Below are positions 16,657 to 26,522 of a stretch of 50,441 nt of DNA, in pieces (position 1 is the first letter of the stretch; each line of letters starts with the position of its first letter). The DNA comes from an uncultured Prevotellaceae bacterium. GTDB lineage: Bacteria; Bacteroidota; Bacteroidia; Bacteroidales; Muribaculaceae. A model generated the notes under the pieces. That model was given only the letters and a program-made list of their open reading frames with translations, was not told the DNA's origin and did no database searches. Both the position numbers and the translations under genes were made by a program. The stretch lies in assembly GCA_946406035.1 (NCBI GenBank), contig CAMJJG010000014.1, positions 1-50,441 of the forward strand, in the 5' to 3' direction.

Positions 16657-16685
16657 TCCATTTTGATGGAAAACTGTCCCTTTTG
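16657..16685. promoter_or_regulatory. Candidate AraC-family operator, 20-bp-phased direct repeat
   Basis: TCCATTTTG at 16657-16665 and TCCCTTTTG at 16677-16685 agree at 8 of 9 bases with a 20-base period, placing both on the same DNA face. It lies between the divergent efflux and araC-type promoters, about 26 bases upstream of the efflux -7 box. Assignment as the binding site of the adjacent regulator is inference. Confidence 0.5.
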
Positions 16686-16728
16686 TACAATAATCGTCAG
16701 ATAATGCCTGTATAAAGGTGTTTTTTCT

Positions 16729-16736
16729 TATCTTTG
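16729..16736 (+). promoter_or_regulatory. -7 promoter element of the AraC-family gene
   Basis: TATCTTTG, a perfect TAnnTTTG, 25 bases upstream of the ATG at 16762. Confidence 0.65.
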
Positions 16737-16761
16737 TATCCAAATTTCATAGAATAAAGAC

Positions 16762-17670
16762 ATGTCAAAGCAAGAACCCAAGCGTTTACCCTTGTCTAGC
16801 CTCAAGGAGATGATCGACGCCGATTTCAAGACACAAGGAGTGAGTCCCTACCTCTCCCCCGACTTTGCCATTGTGTGTGGTTCAAACACCTATCTGGAGA
16901 TACGAAACATTTTTGAGCTTTCAGTGCCCTATCGTGTCGACGATTTCCGCTTCATTGCTTTTCACAAGGGTGATGTTGATGTCACCGCCAATCTGTTGAA
17001 GTATCATGTCTCCGATAATGCAGTGGGGTTTATGGGCAATGGTGGCATTATTCAGATGGACAGGATCTCGTCGGATGTAGTGATGTCGGGCATTGTGGTC
17101 AAGGAAGATTACCTGCGCCGCGCCATGGGAGGCAGGTTGCCCGCCACTTTTAACGGACGGCTCCACAATTTTTATCTTCAAGTGACTGACCGTGAGTGTG
17201 ACATAGTGGGCCGAATGGTCCTCACGTTGCGTGTTATGGTCGAGGATGGGCAATGTGGCCACGAAGCGCGGGCCTCGATGATTGCGGCCATAGTCAACTA
17301 CATCGCCGAACTGTATGAACACTACGGGGCCGATGTGCCGGCGACCCAATCACGCCAGCAGGATGTGTTCAACCGCTTCATCGCTCTGGTCAACGAGCAT
17401 TGTTTTGTCCATCACACGCTGGACTTTTATGCCGACAAGTTGTGCATTACTCAGCGCTACCTGGGCTCCCTCGTCAAGCAGGCCAGCGGCACTACCGCCA
17501 AGGAATGGATTGACCGAGCGCTCGTCAACGAGGCCAAGGTGGCCCTGAAACACAGCGATGTCACTATAGCGCAACTTGCCGAAAACCTCAGTTTTCCCAA
17601 TCCGGCCTTTTTCTCAAAATTCTTCAAGCGCATGACTGGTGTGACCCCGTCCCAGTACAAGCACCAATAG
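16762..17670 (+). CDS. AraC-family transcriptional regulator
   Basis: 302 residues. The C-terminal third (about 200-302) is the double helix-turn-helix AraC domain, with YADKLCITQRYLGSLVKQASG as the first unit and LAENLSFPNPAFFSKFFKRMTGVTPSQY as the second. The N-terminal 190 residues are a cupin-like sensor domain (AraC_binding type), including FIAFHKGDVDV. It is transcribed divergently from the efflux operon across a 165-base gap, so it most likely controls that operon in response to an unknown ligand. It converges with waaA 30 bases downstream without a visible terminator. Confidence 0.94.
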   Translation: MSKQEPKRLPLSSLKEMIDADFKTQGVSPYLSPDFAIVCGSNTYLEIRNIFELSVPYRVDDFRFIAFHKGDVDVTANLLKYHVSDNAVGFMGNGGIIQMDRISSDVVMSGIVVKEDYLRRAMGGRLPATFNGRLHNFYLQVTDRECDIVGRMVLTLRVMVEDGQCGHEARASMIAAIVNYIAELYEHYGADVPATQSRQQDVFNRFIALVNEHCFVHHTLDFYADKLCITQRYLGSLVKQASGTTAKEWIDRALVNEAKVALKHSDVTIAQLAENLSFPNPAFFSKFFKRMTGVTPSQYKHQ

Positions 17671-17699
17671 GAAAAACGATTGATGAATGTGTTCCGGCA

Positions 17700-18956
17700 T
17701 CAGTCGACCGCTGGTGAATCTGGCGAGCGGCCAAAGATGTGGTCATAGATGATCGCCGTGCCGCCCAGGTGGGACTGGATGTACTCGCCCGCGGCCCTGC
17801 CGCACTTGCGGCGCAGCGGCTCGTTCTCGAGCAGGGGGTCCATTGCAGCCGAGAACTCGTCGGCATTGTGGATGCTCATGGCCCCGTCCAGGGCGATGAG
17901 ATCCCTGGCTTCCAGGAACTTGTGGTGCTTGGGCCCGAAGATGACGGGGATGCCATAGACGGCCGCCTCGTTGATGTTGTGGATGCTCACTCCGAAGCCG
18001 CCGCCCACATAGGCCGCCTGCCCGTAGCGGTAGAGCGACGACAGCAGCCCAAAGCTGTCGATGATCAGGCAATCGGCGTTGGCGACATTGCTGGCCGTCG
18101 CTTCGCTATAGAAGCGGGCAGGGCGCGAGAGCTTGGACATGAGCACATGCAGGCGGTGACGGTCAAACTCGTGGGGAGCGATGATGAGCTTCATCCCCTG
18201 ATGGGTGTTGAAGTAGGGGATGACGATATCCTCGTCGGGAGGCCACGAGCTGCCCATGACCAGGGTGAACTTGGCTCCCTCGACAAACTTGGACACAAGT
18301 GGGAACTCGCGGGCTGCGGCGCGCACGTCGGCCACGCGGTCAAAACGTGTGTCGCCCGCCACCACCACGTTGTCGACGCCGATGCCGGCCAGCAGTTCGC
18401 GGGACTGCTCGTTCTGGACAAACAGGGTGTCAAAGCACTTGAGCATCTTGCGGAACATGCCGCCCCAGGGGCGGAAGAAAATCTGGCCCGGGCGGAAGAT
18501 GGCCGAGATGATGTAGGTGGGCACGCCGCGGTGCTTGAGGGCGCTCAGGTAGTTGCCCCAGAACTCATACTTGACGAAGATGGCTACCGACGGCTTGACG
18601 ATGTCCAGGAAGCGCTTCACGTTACCAGGCAGGTCAAAGGGGAGATACACCACCGTATCGGCCAGGCTGAAGTTCTTGCGCACCTCATAGCCCGAGGGCG
18701 AAAAGAACGAGAGCAGGATGCGGGCCTGTGGGTTGTCGCGCTTGATGCGCTCGATCAGGGGCCGTCCCTGCTCAAACTCGCCCAGCGACGAGGCGTGAAT
18801 CCAGATGTAGCCGCCAGCTGGGTCCAGCTTGCGTTGCAGCGTGCGGAAACAACGACGTTGCCCTCGCAGCATCAATTTGGCTTTGGGATTGCGCACGGCT
18901 GCCAGTTTCACGGCATTGCGGTAGGTGGCTACACCCAGGTTGTAGATGGGATCCAT
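17700..18956 (-). CDS. waaA: 3-deoxy-D-manno-octulosonic acid (Kdo) transferase
   Basis: 418 residues of the GT30 family. It transfers Kdo from CMP-Kdo to lipid IVA at the cytoplasmic face of the inner membrane. The N-terminal Rossmann domain has IHASSLGEFEQGRPLI with E60 as the probable catalytic base, and YEFWGNYL further on. The C-terminal domain has VMGSSWPPDEDIVIPYF, IIAPHE and YVGGGFGVSIHNINEAAVYGIPVIFGP. It is the distal gene of a surE-gltX-OMP-waaA set, 38 bases after the outer-membrane gene. Confidence 0.95.
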   Translation of the reverse strand: MDPIYNLGVATYRNAVKLAAVRNPKAKLMLRGQRRCFRTLQRKLDPAGGYIWIHASSLGEFEQGRPLIERIKRDNPQARILLSFFSPSGYEVRKNFSLADTVVYLPFDLPGNVKRFLDIVKPSVAIFVKYEFWGNYLSALKHRGVPTYIISAIFRPGQIFFRPWGGMFRKMLKCFDTLFVQNEQSRELLAGIGVDNVVVAGDTRFDRVADVRAAAREFPLVSKFVEGAKFTLVMGSSWPPDEDIVIPYFNTHQGMKLIIAPHEFDRHRLHVLMSKLSRPARFYSEATASNVANADCLIIDSFGLLSSLYRYGQAAYVGGGFGVSIHNINEAAVYGIPVIFGPKHHKFLEARDLIALDGAMSIHNADEFSAAMDPLLENEPLRRKCGRAAGEYIQSHLGGTAIIYDHIFGRSPDSPAVD

Positions 18957-18993
18957 TTCTCGGTAATTTGGTCAATAAAATCGTTGGTGAGTG

Positions 18994-20082
18994 TCAATAA
19001 AGAGGTTGCAGGCGACCGCTCTTGAGGTAGGAGCGGTCATGGCGCCGATTCCACATGTGGCTGTCGATGTAGAATCGGCATGAGATCTGCTGCCAGAAAC
19101 CGCACTTGTTGTCGGTCGCATGAAACGTCAGCGAGCCGGTGAGGTCCACAAAGCGGTTGCTCACGACGTAAAACGACAAGTCGGTACGGCTGTAGATCTT
19201 GTTGTGGTAATAGGGGTCCCCCTGGACGAGCTGGCTGCCCAGGGCGGGATACAATGGCATCAGGTCCTTGCCTGCATAGAAGGTCTCGTCGAGTTGCAGC
19301 CAGCGCCACCTTGCTGTCGCCGTGGCGATGAATCCGGCATGATTGATCCATTCGTCCATGCCACGGTCTCGCTCCATGGTGACGATTGAGCCTGCCGACA
19401 GGCGCAGTGAGTCGAGCAATGTGTAACGGGTCAAGTCGATAGAGGCCATCGGGTTGATGAGCACGTCATCGTTGACGTGCTCGCCAGGAGCATGGGCTCC
19501 CGACATGGCCAGGTGGCTGTACTGCACGTGGCCTCCCAGGCTCAGCGGGCCGGTGATGCGCCAGTCGGTGTTGGCCATGATGGTGAAGGCCTCGCGCTGA
19601 TGTTCGGTCTGCATCTGTCGCCAGTCGACAAGGGCCTCAGCATAGCCTGCTGGGGTGATGTACTGCGTCATGACGCCGCGGATGTTGGGCTGGCAGTATG
19701 CCAGCGAGTCGCTCCACATGTAGCGAGGGGTACGCTTGACCATGAGCGTCCGTGGCATCATGCCGGCCGTGACATGCCACCCGTTGTCGCTGTTATAGCG
19801 GTAATAGACGGTGGGCAACACCTTGTAGCCCTGCATGTTGTCAATCATGGGCTGATACCAGACGGCACCTGCCCTGAGCACATGGCTCCCATCCATGAGC
19901 GAGACACCCACCTCGGGGGCAAGCCGGATGAAGGCAAAGGTCTGGTCGGGGGTGGCCTCGTCCTGGCCACCCTCGCGGTTGTTGAGCAGCATGCTGGCGT
20001 CAACACTCCATTCCACCTCCTGGGCTGCAAGAGGCAGTATGCAGAACAATGCTATTAATATGAATATCAGTCGGTTATGCAT
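18994..20082 (-). CDS. Predicted outer-membrane beta-barrel protein, unknown function
   Basis: 362 residues. The signal peptide [21 protein letters not shown] ends at about 21. The remainder alternates polar and aromatic residues in short strands ([28 protein letters not shown]) and ends in a C-terminal aromatic residue (QPLY), all typical of outer-membrane barrels. I do not recognise a family; it may be a porin-like or surface-assembly protein. I use the ATG at 20082: the longer frame lacks an ATG and would overlap gltX by about 90 bases. With this start the overlap with the gltX stop is 8 bases, suggesting translational coupling. Confidence 0.75.
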   Translation of the reverse strand: MHNRLIFILIALFCILPLAAQEVEWSVDASMLLNNREGGQDEATPDQTFAFIRLAPEVGVSLMDGSHVLRAGAVWYQPMIDNMQGYKVLPTVYYRYNSDNGWHVTAGMMPRTLMVKRTPRYMWSDSLAYCQPNIRGVMTQYITPAGYAEALVDWRQMQTEHQREAFTIMANTDWRITGPLSLGGHVQYSHLAMSGAHAPGEHVNDDVLINPMASIDLTRYTLLDSLRLSAGSIVTMERDRGMDEWINHAGFIATATARWRWLQLDETFYAGKDLMPLYPALGSQLVQGDPYYHNKIYSRTDLSFYVVSNRFVDLTGSLTFHATDNKCGFWQQISCRFYIDSHMWNRRHDRSYLKSGRLQPLY

Positions 20083-21610
20083 CAGCAGGCAGCTGAATGT
20101 TTTCAATGCCGGCGTTGAGGCGGGCAAGGGTCTCCTCGCGGCCCAGTAGCTCGGTGATGTCAAACATGTGCGGGCCGCGGCACTCGCCCACCACGGTAAG
20201 CCTGAAGGCGTTCATCACGTTGCCCTTGTGCAGGCCGTTCTTGTCAATCCAGTCCATGACAACGGCTTCACATGCCTGGCTCTGCATGTCGGTAGTCTCG
20301 AGCAGGGCACACAGTTGGCGCATCAACTCGGGCGTCTCGGCCTTCCAGCGCTTGCGGATGTCCTTCTCGCTATAGGTCGTGGGGCGTGTGAAAAAGAAAC
20401 CAGCCTGTTCCCACAGGTCGCCCACAAAGTTGGCGCGGCTCTTGACCATCGCCACGGCGCGGGTGATGAACTCGTCGCTGTAGTCGGCCACGTTGACACC
20501 ATGCTGTTCTAGCACGGGCTTGAACATCTGTGCCAGCTCGCTATCATCCATGTTCATCAGGTACTCGTGGTTAAACCACTTGCCCTTCTCGAAGTCAAAC
20601 TTGGCGCCCTTGCGGGAGCAGTGGTCGATCGAGAATTCCTTGATGAGGTCGTCCATCGAGAAGATTTCGCGGTCATCGCCGGGATTCCATCCCAGCAGGG
20701 CCAGGAAGTTGACCACAGCCTGGGGCAGGTAGCCGGCCTCACGGTAGCCGCTGGAACGCTCGCCACTCTTGGGGTCGTTCCAGTCGAGCGGGAACACCGG
20801 GAAGCCCAAGCGGTCGCCGTCGCGCTTGCTCAGTTTGCCCTTTCCGTCGGGCTTGAGCAGCAGCGGCAGGTGAACAAACGCGGGCATCGTGTCCTCCCAG
20901 CCAAAGGCCTGATACAGCAACACGTGCAGTGGTGCGCTGGGCAACCACTCCTCGCCGCGAATGACATGTGACACCTCCATCAGGTGGTCATCGACGATGT
21001 TGGCCAGGTGATAGGTGGGCAGGTCGTCGGCGCTCTTATAGAGCACCTTGTCGTCGAGAATCGACGAGTTGATCGTCACGTCACCACGCAGCAGGTCGTG
21101 GACCACGACGTCCTGGTCGGGTTCGATCTTGAAGCGTACCACCCACTTGGCACCGCCGTCCATGAGGGCCTTGACCTCATCGGCGGGCAGCGAGAGTGAG
21201 TTGCGCATCATGCCGCGGGTGCGGGCATCATACTGGAAGTTCTTGATTTCCTGCCGCTTAGCCTCCAGTTCCTCGGGGGTGTCAAAGGCGTAATAGGCCT
21301 TGCCAGCATCGACCAGCTGCTGCATGTGCTTGCGATACAGGTCGCGGCGCTCGCTCTGCTTGTAGGGGCCATAGTTGCCGCCCTCGCGCACGCCCTCGTC
21401 GATACCGATGCCCAGCCATTGCAGGGCCTCGTTGATATATTCCTCGGCACCGGGCACAAAGCGGGTGCTATCGGTGTCCTCGATGCGCAGGATCATGTCG
21501 CCGCCATGCTGGCGGGCGAACAGGTAATTATACAGTGCCGTGCGCACGCCGCCAATGTGCAGCGGACCCGTGGGCGATGGCGCAAAGCGCACTCTTACTC
21601 GTCGTTCCAT
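20075..21610 (-). CDS. gltX: Glutamyl-tRNA synthetase
   Basis: 511 residues, class I. HIGH motif HIGG within [18 protein letters not shown] (11-28) and a KMSKS counterpart [11 protein letters not shown] at about 256. It charges tRNA-Glu. The C-terminal anticodon-binding domain extends to the end. It may be discriminating or non-discriminating depending on whether GatCAB is used; this cannot be read here. surE lies 61 bases upstream on the same strand, and the outer-membrane gene overlaps its stop. Confidence 0.97.
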   Translation of the reverse strand: MERRVRVRFAPSPTGPLHIGGVRTALYNYLFARQHGGDMILRIEDTDSTRFVPGAEEYINEALQWLGIGIDEGVREGGNYGPYKQSERRDLYRKHMQQLVDAGKAYYAFDTPEELEAKRQEIKNFQYDARTRGMMRNSLSLPADEVKALMDGGAKWVVRFKIEPDQDVVVHDLLRGDVTINSSILDDKVLYKSADDLPTYHLANIVDDHLMEVSHVIRGEEWLPSAPLHVLLYQAFGWEDTMPAFVHLPLLLKPDGKGKLSKRDGDRLGFPVFPLDWNDPKSGERSSGYREAGYLPQAVVNFLALLGWNPGDDREIFSMDDLIKEFSIDHCSRKGAKFDFEKGKWFNHEYLMNMDDSELAQMFKPVLEQHGVNVADYSDEFITRAVAMVKSRANFVGDLWEQAGFFFTRPTTYSEKDIRKRWKAETPELMRQLCALLETTDMQSQACEAVVMDWIDKNGLHKGNVMNAFRLTVVGECRGPHMFDITELLGREETLARLNAGIENIQLPADA

Positions 21611-21671
21611 GATGTGAATTGTCTCTTTAAGTTTATTGTGGTTTAATGAATGTGTGATGCTATGTTTATCG

Positions 21672-22454
21672 TCAGAGCAGTAACTCAGCGATTTGACCCA
21701 ATGACTGGTGGTCGGTCTGGTCGATGTGGCACGGCGTTACCGTGGCATAGCCGCGGCGCAGCCAGTACATGTCGGTGCGGTCGTCGGCCTCGTCCAGCAT
21801 CTCATATTCCCCAGTCATCCAGTAATAGTCGCCCCCCATGGGATGGCTGCGCCGTTCCCACTCGTTGACCCAGCGCCCCAGGTCGCTGACGGTTACCTTC
21901 AAGCCCTTGACGGGTTCTTGACCCAGGGGCGGGATGTTGACGTTGAGACACACTCCGCTGGGCAGGCCGCCAGCGAGCACGCGTTGCAGCACCTGCTCCA
22001 CGATGGGGATGCAGGCCTCCGTGTTGGCATCGCGTGTGAACACGCCATAGGAGAACGCCACTGCGGGCACGCCGTGCATGATACCCTCATAGGCGCATGC
22101 CATTGTCCCCGAGTACAACGAGCTGATGCCCATGTTGTAACCATGGTTGATGCCCGCGAGCACCAGATCGGGTTGGCGGTCGGCCATGAGCTCGCTGATG
22201 GCGAGTTTCACACAGTCGGCAGGTGTTCCCATGACCTCATAGGCCGTATAGCTGCCATCATCGCGCTCATCGACGAGATGGGCACGAACGGGGCTGTCCA
22301 GGGTGATGGCGCTCGACTTGCCGCTCTGGTGATGGGCAGGGGCGGCGACAAACACGTCGCCATAGCGCTGTGCCACCTGGATTAGCGTCTTGATGCCATT
22401 ATAGTGATAACCGTCATCATTGCTGATGAGGATGAGGGGTCTCTTGTTGTCCAT
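21672..22454 (-). CDS. surE: 5'/3'-nucleotidase SurE
   Basis: 260 residues. The N-terminal metal-binding motif [15 protein letters not shown] (10-24) holds the conserved D13-D14 pair. [24 protein letters not shown] carries the conserved Asn and the Ser-rich loop, and [14 protein letters not shown] the third site. SurE dephosphorylates nucleoside monophosphates and some polyphosphate. It is the promoter-proximal gene of the surE-gltX-OMP-waaA set. Confidence 0.96.
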   Translation of the reverse strand: MDNKRPLILISNDDGYHYNGIKTLIQVAQRYGDVFVAAPAHHQSGKSSAITLDSPVRAHLVDERDDGSYTAYEVMGTPADCVKLAISELMADRQPDLVLAGINHGYNMGISSLYSGTMACAYEGIMHGVPAVAFSYGVFTRDANTEACIPIVEQVLQRVLAGGLPSGVCLNVNIPPLGQEPVKGLKVTVSDLGRWVNEWERRSHPMGGDYYWMTGEYEMLDEADDRTDMYWLRRGYATVTPCHIDQTDHQSLGQIAELLL

Positions 22455-22480
22455 CGGGTCGGTTGTGTTAAATTTAGCCG

Positions 22481-22488
22481 CAAAGTTA
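22481..22488 (-). promoter_or_regulatory. -7 promoter element for surE
   Basis: TAACTTTG on the minus strand, 27 bases upstream of the surE ATG; back-to-back with the nagB promoter. Confidence 0.7.
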
Positions 22489-22495
22489 CAACTTT

Positions 22496-22529
22496 TTTGC
22501 GTGAATTTGTCAGATTTGGAGTAACTTTG
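22496..22529 (+). promoter_or_regulatory. Promoter of nagB
   Basis: TTTG at 22496-22499 and TAACTTTG at 22522-22529, spaced 22 bases, 36 bases upstream of the nagB ATG. Confidence 0.7.
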
Positions 22530-22565
22530 CCCTATCTATAGTAAATCTAATCAAAATCAAGAATT

Positions 22566-23375
22566 ATGAGACTGATCATTGAACCCGATTACGAGAATGT
22601 ATCCAAGTGGGCCGCCCGCTATGTGGCCAGGCGTATCAACGAGGCAAAACCTACAGCCCAAAAGCCCTTCAAGCTCGGTTGTCCCACGGGTAGCTCTCCG
22701 CTAGGCATGTACCGTGAACTCATCGAGATGAACAAGGCCGGCAAGGTGTCCTTTGAACATGTGATTACCTTCAACATGGACGAGTACTGCAATCTGCCCG
22801 AGGAGCACCCCGAGAGCTATCACTCCTTCATGTGGAACAACTTCTTCTCGCACATCGATATCAATCCCGACAACGTCAACATCCTCAACGGCAACGCCCC
22901 TGACTTGTTGAAGGAGTGCGCCGACTATGAGGCGCGCATTCAGGCCGCCGGCGGCATCGACCTGTTTATGGGCGGCGTGGGTCCTGACGGACATATCGCA
23001 TTTAACGAGCCTGGCTCGTCGCTCACCTCGCGCACGCGTCAAAAGACGCTCACCCAGGACACCATCATCGCCAACAGCCGCTTCTTTGACGGTGACCTGA
23101 ACAAGGTGCCCAAGACGGCCCTCACTGTGGGCGTGGGCACTGTGATGGATGCCCGCGAGGTGATGATCATCGTCAACGGTCACGGTAAGGCGCGCGCCCT
23201 GCAGCAGGCCATCGAGGGTGGCGTGTCACACATGTGTACCCTGAGTGCTCTGCAGATGCACCCTCATGCCATTATCATTGCCGACGAGATGGCCGTCGAG
23301 GAACTCAAGGTGAGCACCTACCGCTACTTCAAGGACATCGAGGCCGCCAACCTCGACCCCGACACTCTGCTCTAG
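22566..23375 (+). CDS. nagB: Glucosamine-6-phosphate deaminase
   Basis: 269 residues. It converts glucosamine-6-phosphate to fructose-6-phosphate and ammonia. The catalytic residues fall at the same positions as in the E. coli enzyme: D72 in [22 protein letters not shown]141, H143 and E148 in [16 protein letters not shown]. It stands alone with its own promoter and a 16-bp terminator hairpin, so it is not in an amino-sugar catabolic operon in this window. It could be used to recycle peptidoglycan amino sugars or for dietary or host glycans. Confidence 0.98.
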   Translation: MRLIIEPDYENVSKWAARYVARRINEAKPTAQKPFKLGCPTGSSPLGMYRELIEMNKAGKVSFEHVITFNMDEYCNLPEEHPESYHSFMWNNFFSHIDINPDNVNILNGNAPDLLKECADYEARIQAAGGIDLFMGGVGPDGHIAFNEPGSSLTSRTRQKTLTQDTIIANSRFFDGDLNKVPKTALTVGVGTVMDAREVMIIVNGHGKARALQQAIEGGVSHMCTLSALQMHPHAIIIADEMAVEELKVSTYRYFKDIEAANLDPDTLL

Positions 23376-23401
23376 AATTATTCCACACCGCCATAGTGAG
23401 A

Positions 23402-23438
23402 AACAAGAGAACCTGGAAATCCTCCAGGTTCTCTTGTT
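23402..23438. terminator. 16-bp perfect hairpin, nagB terminator
   Basis: 23402-23417 (AACAAGAGAACCTGGA) is exactly complementary to 23423-23438 with a 5-base loop, 27 bases after the nagB stop. It also lies downstream of the convergent small lipoprotein gene, so it can serve both. Confidence 0.9.
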
Positions 23439-23504
23439 AAATAAAAAAGCTGCTCAGGCCTATCGGCGGGAACAGCTTCAAACTTTCTTGTTGTAAAGTC
23501 TTGC

Positions 23505-23726
23505 TTACTCGGCGGGAGCAGCCTCAACGGGAGCAGCAGCCTCGGTAGCAGCGCTATCAACAACGGCAGCAGCGCTGTCAACAACAGCAGCAGCAGTGTC
23601 AACGGTCTCCTCAACAACGGCGGTGGTGTCAACAGCCTCCTCAGCGGTGGCCTCGGTGTTGTTGGACTGGCATGAAATCATGCTAACGCTAGCGATAACA
23701 GCAAGAGCTAAAACTAACTTCTTCAT
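23505..23726 (-). CDS. Small Ala/Val/Asp-rich lipoprotein
   Basis: 73 residues. The signal MKKLVLALAVIASVSMISC ends at a lipobox Cys (residue 19). The mature part is low-complexity, made of Ala, Val, Thr, Glu and Asp with a repeated AAAVVDS-like heptad (about 46-60), so it is acidic and probably disordered. I recognise no function. The ATG at 23726 is used; the longer frame lacks an ATG. It has its own promoter. Small lipoproteins of this kind are common in Bacteroidales and may be abundant envelope components. Confidence 0.8.
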   Translation of the reverse strand: MKKLVLALAVIASVSMISCQSNNTEATAEEAVDTTAVVEETVDTAAAVVDSAAAVVDSAATEAAAPVEAAPAE

Positions 23727-23782
23727 TTTCTTTTGTAATTTTAAATAATAAAACAATTAATTTTCAGTTGTTAAAATCGGTG

Positions 23783-23790
23783 CAAAATTA
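23783..23790 (-). promoter_or_regulatory. -7 promoter element for the small lipoprotein
   Basis: TAATTTTG on the minus strand, a perfect TAnnTTTG, about 57 bases upstream of the ATG at 23726. Confidence 0.65.
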
Positions 23791-23907
23791 TAACAAAATT
23801 TTCACCTGCAAACCTTTTTCCGTTTTTTTTTAATCGATTTTTCGTTCCATGTTTTTGGAGTTGCCGAAAGTTTGATGTTTATCGGCTGATTATCAGCTAT
23901 ATAAAGA

Positions 23908-23935
23908 AACAAGTGGCATAGGTTTGCCACTTGTT
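23908..23935 (-). terminator. 11-bp hairpin, terminator of the acyl-CoA ligase gene
   Basis: AACAAGTGGCA (23908-23918) pairs perfectly with 23925-23935 around a 6-base loop. On the minus strand it is followed by TTTCTTTATAT. A separate palindrome, GCTGATTATCAGC, lies just beyond at about 23884-23896. Confidence 0.8.
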
Positions 23936-23992
23936 AAATTTTGTTAACGCTACGTCCTGCGCCTTTATTTTCCACAAAATTTGGTGCCAGAA

Positions 23993-25657
23993 TCAGTTGC
24001 TGTAGAGGTAGCGTTTAATGCTCCGTTTGGGTGTCTTGTCAAACTCAGTTGCCATCAGCTGGATCTTGGCAATGCGTTCATAGGGGGCTACCAGCTTGTT
24101 CAGCTCAGTGCGGATGTCTTCCATCAGTCCCGGCAGCTTGTCACGGGTAACGCCCAGCTGGTCCATCGCGTCATAGTCGGGATATACCAGTGCCACGAGT
24201 TTGCCCTCGCGCATGACCACCAGGCTCTCGCTCACGTAGAGCATATTGTTTAGCTTGGCCTCGATTTCCTCGGGATAGATGTTCTGTCCGCTCGAGCTCA
24301 GGAGCATCGTCTTCAAGCGGCCCCTTATAAATAATGTGCCATCGGCATTCAAGGTACCCATGTCTCCGGTGTGGAGCCATCCGTCCTCGTGCAGCACCTT
24401 GTCGGTGGCCTCGGTGTTGTGGAAGTAGCCCTGCATGACGTTCTCGCCTCGCACGCAGATCTCGCCCGGAATGTTCTCGGGGTCATCGCTCAGGATCTTG
24501 CACTCCATGATGCCCGGCAGGATGCGGCCGGCACTGTGGGGTACAAACTCACGCCAAGGCGTGTGACTCACCAGGGGTGCGCACTCGGTCATGCCATATC
24601 CCACCGTGAAGGGGAACTTGATCTTGTAAAGGAAGTCCTCGACCTCGGCATTGAACGGAGCGCCACCCACGATGACCTCCTCGAACTCGCCGCCAAAGGC
24701 CTCAATCAGCTTGTTGCGTATCTGGCTATAGATGCGCTTGTCGAGGTAAGGTACTGCCAGCGCCCAGCGCAGCGCGCCCTTGCTGATCATGGGCACGATC
24801 ATCTTGGTATAGATCTTCTCAAGCACCAGTGGCACGGTGAACACGACGTTGGGCTTGACCTCGGCCATGGCCTTTACCAGAATCTTGGGCGAGGGGATGC
24901 GTCCCAGCAGGGTGATGTGTCCTCCCACGGCGAGCGGGGTGAGCAAGTCAAATGCGCACCCGAAGGCATGTGCTAGCGGCAGGAAAGCCAGGTCTCTGGA
25001 GCCCTTGAAGTGCAGACCCGAGTTGATACCGTAAACGAGGTTGCCGGCCAGGTTGTTGGCGGTGATCATAACCCCCTTGGAGAAACCTGTGGTGCCTGAT
25101 GTGTAGTTGATCTCGACCAGGGCATCGTTAGGCACCTCGGGATAGTGGATGTCGTTGCGGTAGAAGCCCTGGCTGTATAGCTCGTCAAATGCGGCCTGGT
25201 TGTTGGCCATGGCTTGGGTGACGACCTCGCTCCCCTCATTCTCGGCCAGTAACTTCATGTCCTCGAGCTGGATGGCGGCTATCACGCGGGGCATCTTGTC
25301 AAACTCGAGGTTTTCCCAGATGTTCTTGCTGATGAAGAGCATCGTGGCCTCGCTGTGATTGATGATGTGCTGTGCGTCGGCGGGGTTGAACTCCTGCAGG
25401 ATGGGGACAATGACGGCGCCATAGGTGATGGTGCCCATGAACACGGTCACCCAGTTGGGGATGTTCTTACCGATGAGGGCAATGCGGTCGCCCTGTTTCA
25501 CACCACAGTTCTGGAACAGCAAGTGCAACTTGGCGATGTTGCGGGCAAAATCGCCATAGGTCAAGCTCTCGCCAGTATTGTAGTCGGTCAATGCAGGCAG
25601 CTCCCAGTTGTCGATGAAACTGCGCTCATAAATCTTGATCAGGTTTTCCTTTATCAT
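23993..25657 (-). CDS. AMP-binding acyl-CoA ligase (long-chain fatty acid type)
   Basis: 554 residues of the ANL superfamily. P-loop-like motif YTSGTTGFSKG at 185-195; A5 motif GYGMTECAPL; A7 HTGDMGTLNADGTLFIRGR; the A8 hinge/FACS region around MLLSSSGQNIYPEEIE; and a near-terminal Lys (TPKRSIKRY) as the probable adenylation-step lysine. It should activate a carboxylic acid, most likely a medium- or long-chain fatty acid, to its CoA thioester, with O-succinylbenzoate or other acids less likely. It is monocistronic with its own promoter and terminator. Confidence 0.92.
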   Translation of the reverse strand: MIKENLIKIYERSFIDNWELPALTDYNTGESLTYGDFARNIAKLHLLFQNCGVKQGDRIALIGKNIPNWVTVFMGTITYGAVIVPILQEFNPADAQHIINHSEATMLFISKNIWENLEFDKMPRVIAAIQLEDMKLLAENEGSEVVTQAMANNQAAFDELYSQGFYRNDIHYPEVPNDALVEINYTSGTTGFSKGVMITANNLAGNLVYGINSGLHFKGSRDLAFLPLAHAFGCAFDLLTPLAVGGHITLLGRIPSPKILVKAMAEVKPNVVFTVPLVLEKIYTKMIVPMISKGALRWALAVPYLDKRIYSQIRNKLIEAFGGEFEEVIVGGAPFNAEVEDFLYKIKFPFTVGYGMTECAPLVSHTPWREFVPHSAGRILPGIMECKILSDDPENIPGEICVRGENVMQGYFHNTEATDKVLHEDGWLHTGDMGTLNADGTLFIRGRLKTMLLSSSGQNIYPEEIEAKLNNMLYVSESLVVMREGKLVALVYPDYDAMDQLGVTRDKLPGLMEDIRTELNKLVAPYERIAKIQLMATEFDKTPKRSIKRYLYSN

Positions 25658-25679
25658 AACGTAAGAGGTTTATTAGCTG

Positions 25680-25687
25680 CAAAGGTA
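25680..25687 (-). promoter_or_regulatory. -7 promoter element for the acyl-CoA ligase
   Basis: TACCTTTG followed by CAGC on the minus strand, 22 bases upstream of the ATG at 25657. Confidence 0.7.
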
Positions 25688-25774
25688 AGCAAATAAATCC
25701 AATCACGTTTATTAAAAAATGAAAATTGACCAGCATTGTCAACTTTTGGAACAAGCTGTGTTCTTGACTGGGAA

Positions 25775-26509
25775 TCAGATGTCGGGGAACTTGAGTGCTG
25801 CGACCTGCATCATGCGGGAAATGTCAAAGTAGAAGCCCTCGGCACTCTTGCCGGCGACGGGCTGCACCTTGATGTAGTCGATACCGCCATCGAGCGTCTC
25901 GTGGTCGGTGGCGACAAAGCCCAGGAAGTTGATGATATTGTACTCGTGCTCGGGAGTGATGACGACCCAGGGCTCCTCCTTGGTGCCCTTGCCGCTCGAC
26001 ATGATGGCGGCAATCAGGCGGTCAAGCCGGTACTGGCACACGGCGGCGCGGGCGTGCTTTTTCTTCTCCTTGAGGACGTAGATGTAGAAGTTCATCTGGT
26101 TCAGGTCAAACATGTTGTCGTTCAGCGACAACTCGGCATACTTCTCGATGCTGTCACACTCGGCGCGTGAGTGGGGCTGCTTGTAGTAGAGTTGCTCAAC
26201 CACGTTACAATACACGCTCTCGCGGAAGGGGTTGTAGTCCTCCTGATAGGTGTAGCCATAGTAGAAGTTTCTCCAGGCCTCGATCGACAATGTGGTGTCG
26301 TTGCTGTTATAGGCCTTCATCAGCTTGGGGTAGTAGTAGGCGTTCTTGGGATTGGAAATGACCTGGCGAACGTGGTCAAAATCCACCTTCTTGATGGCAA
26401 ATTTGCTCTGCTGGTTGCGCTCGGGAATCTGTTGCTGATTCTGGGCCCAGCATGGGGTCGATGCGATCAGGGTGATGGCAAGGATGAGTATATATCTGAT
26501 TCGTTTCAT
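25775..26509 (-). CDS. Secreted DUF4919-family protein
   Basis: 244 residues. The signal peptide MKRIRYILILAITLIASTPCWAQ is followed by a Gln-rich linker and a globular part. The stretch with YYPKLMKAYNSNDTTLSIEAW and FYYGYTYQEDYNPFRES is typical of DUF4919, a Bacteroidota family with no known function. The ATG at 26509 is used, since the longer frame lacks one. It is 13 bases after the membrane-protein gene at 26523 on the same strand, so both are probably cotranscribed. Confidence 0.82.
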   Translation of the reverse strand: MKRIRYILILAITLIASTPCWAQNQQQIPERNQQSKFAIKKVDFDHVRQVISNPKNAYYYPKLMKAYNSNDTTLSIEAWRNFYYGYTYQEDYNPFRESVYCNVVEQLYYKQPHSRAECDSIEKYAELSLNDNMFDLNQMNFYIYVLKEKKKHARAAVCQYRLDRLIAAIMSSGKGTKEEPWVVITPEHEYNIINFLGFVATDHETLDGGIDYIKVQPVAGKSAEGFYFDISRMMQVAALKFPDI

Positions 26510-26522
26510 TTTAGTCGGTTTT

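Noticed and set aside
23378-23632. 84-codon frame overlapping the small lipoprotein
   Set aside because: A Leu/Arg/Pro-rich shadow of the low-complexity Ala/Val repeat in another frame, and it runs through the terminator hairpin.
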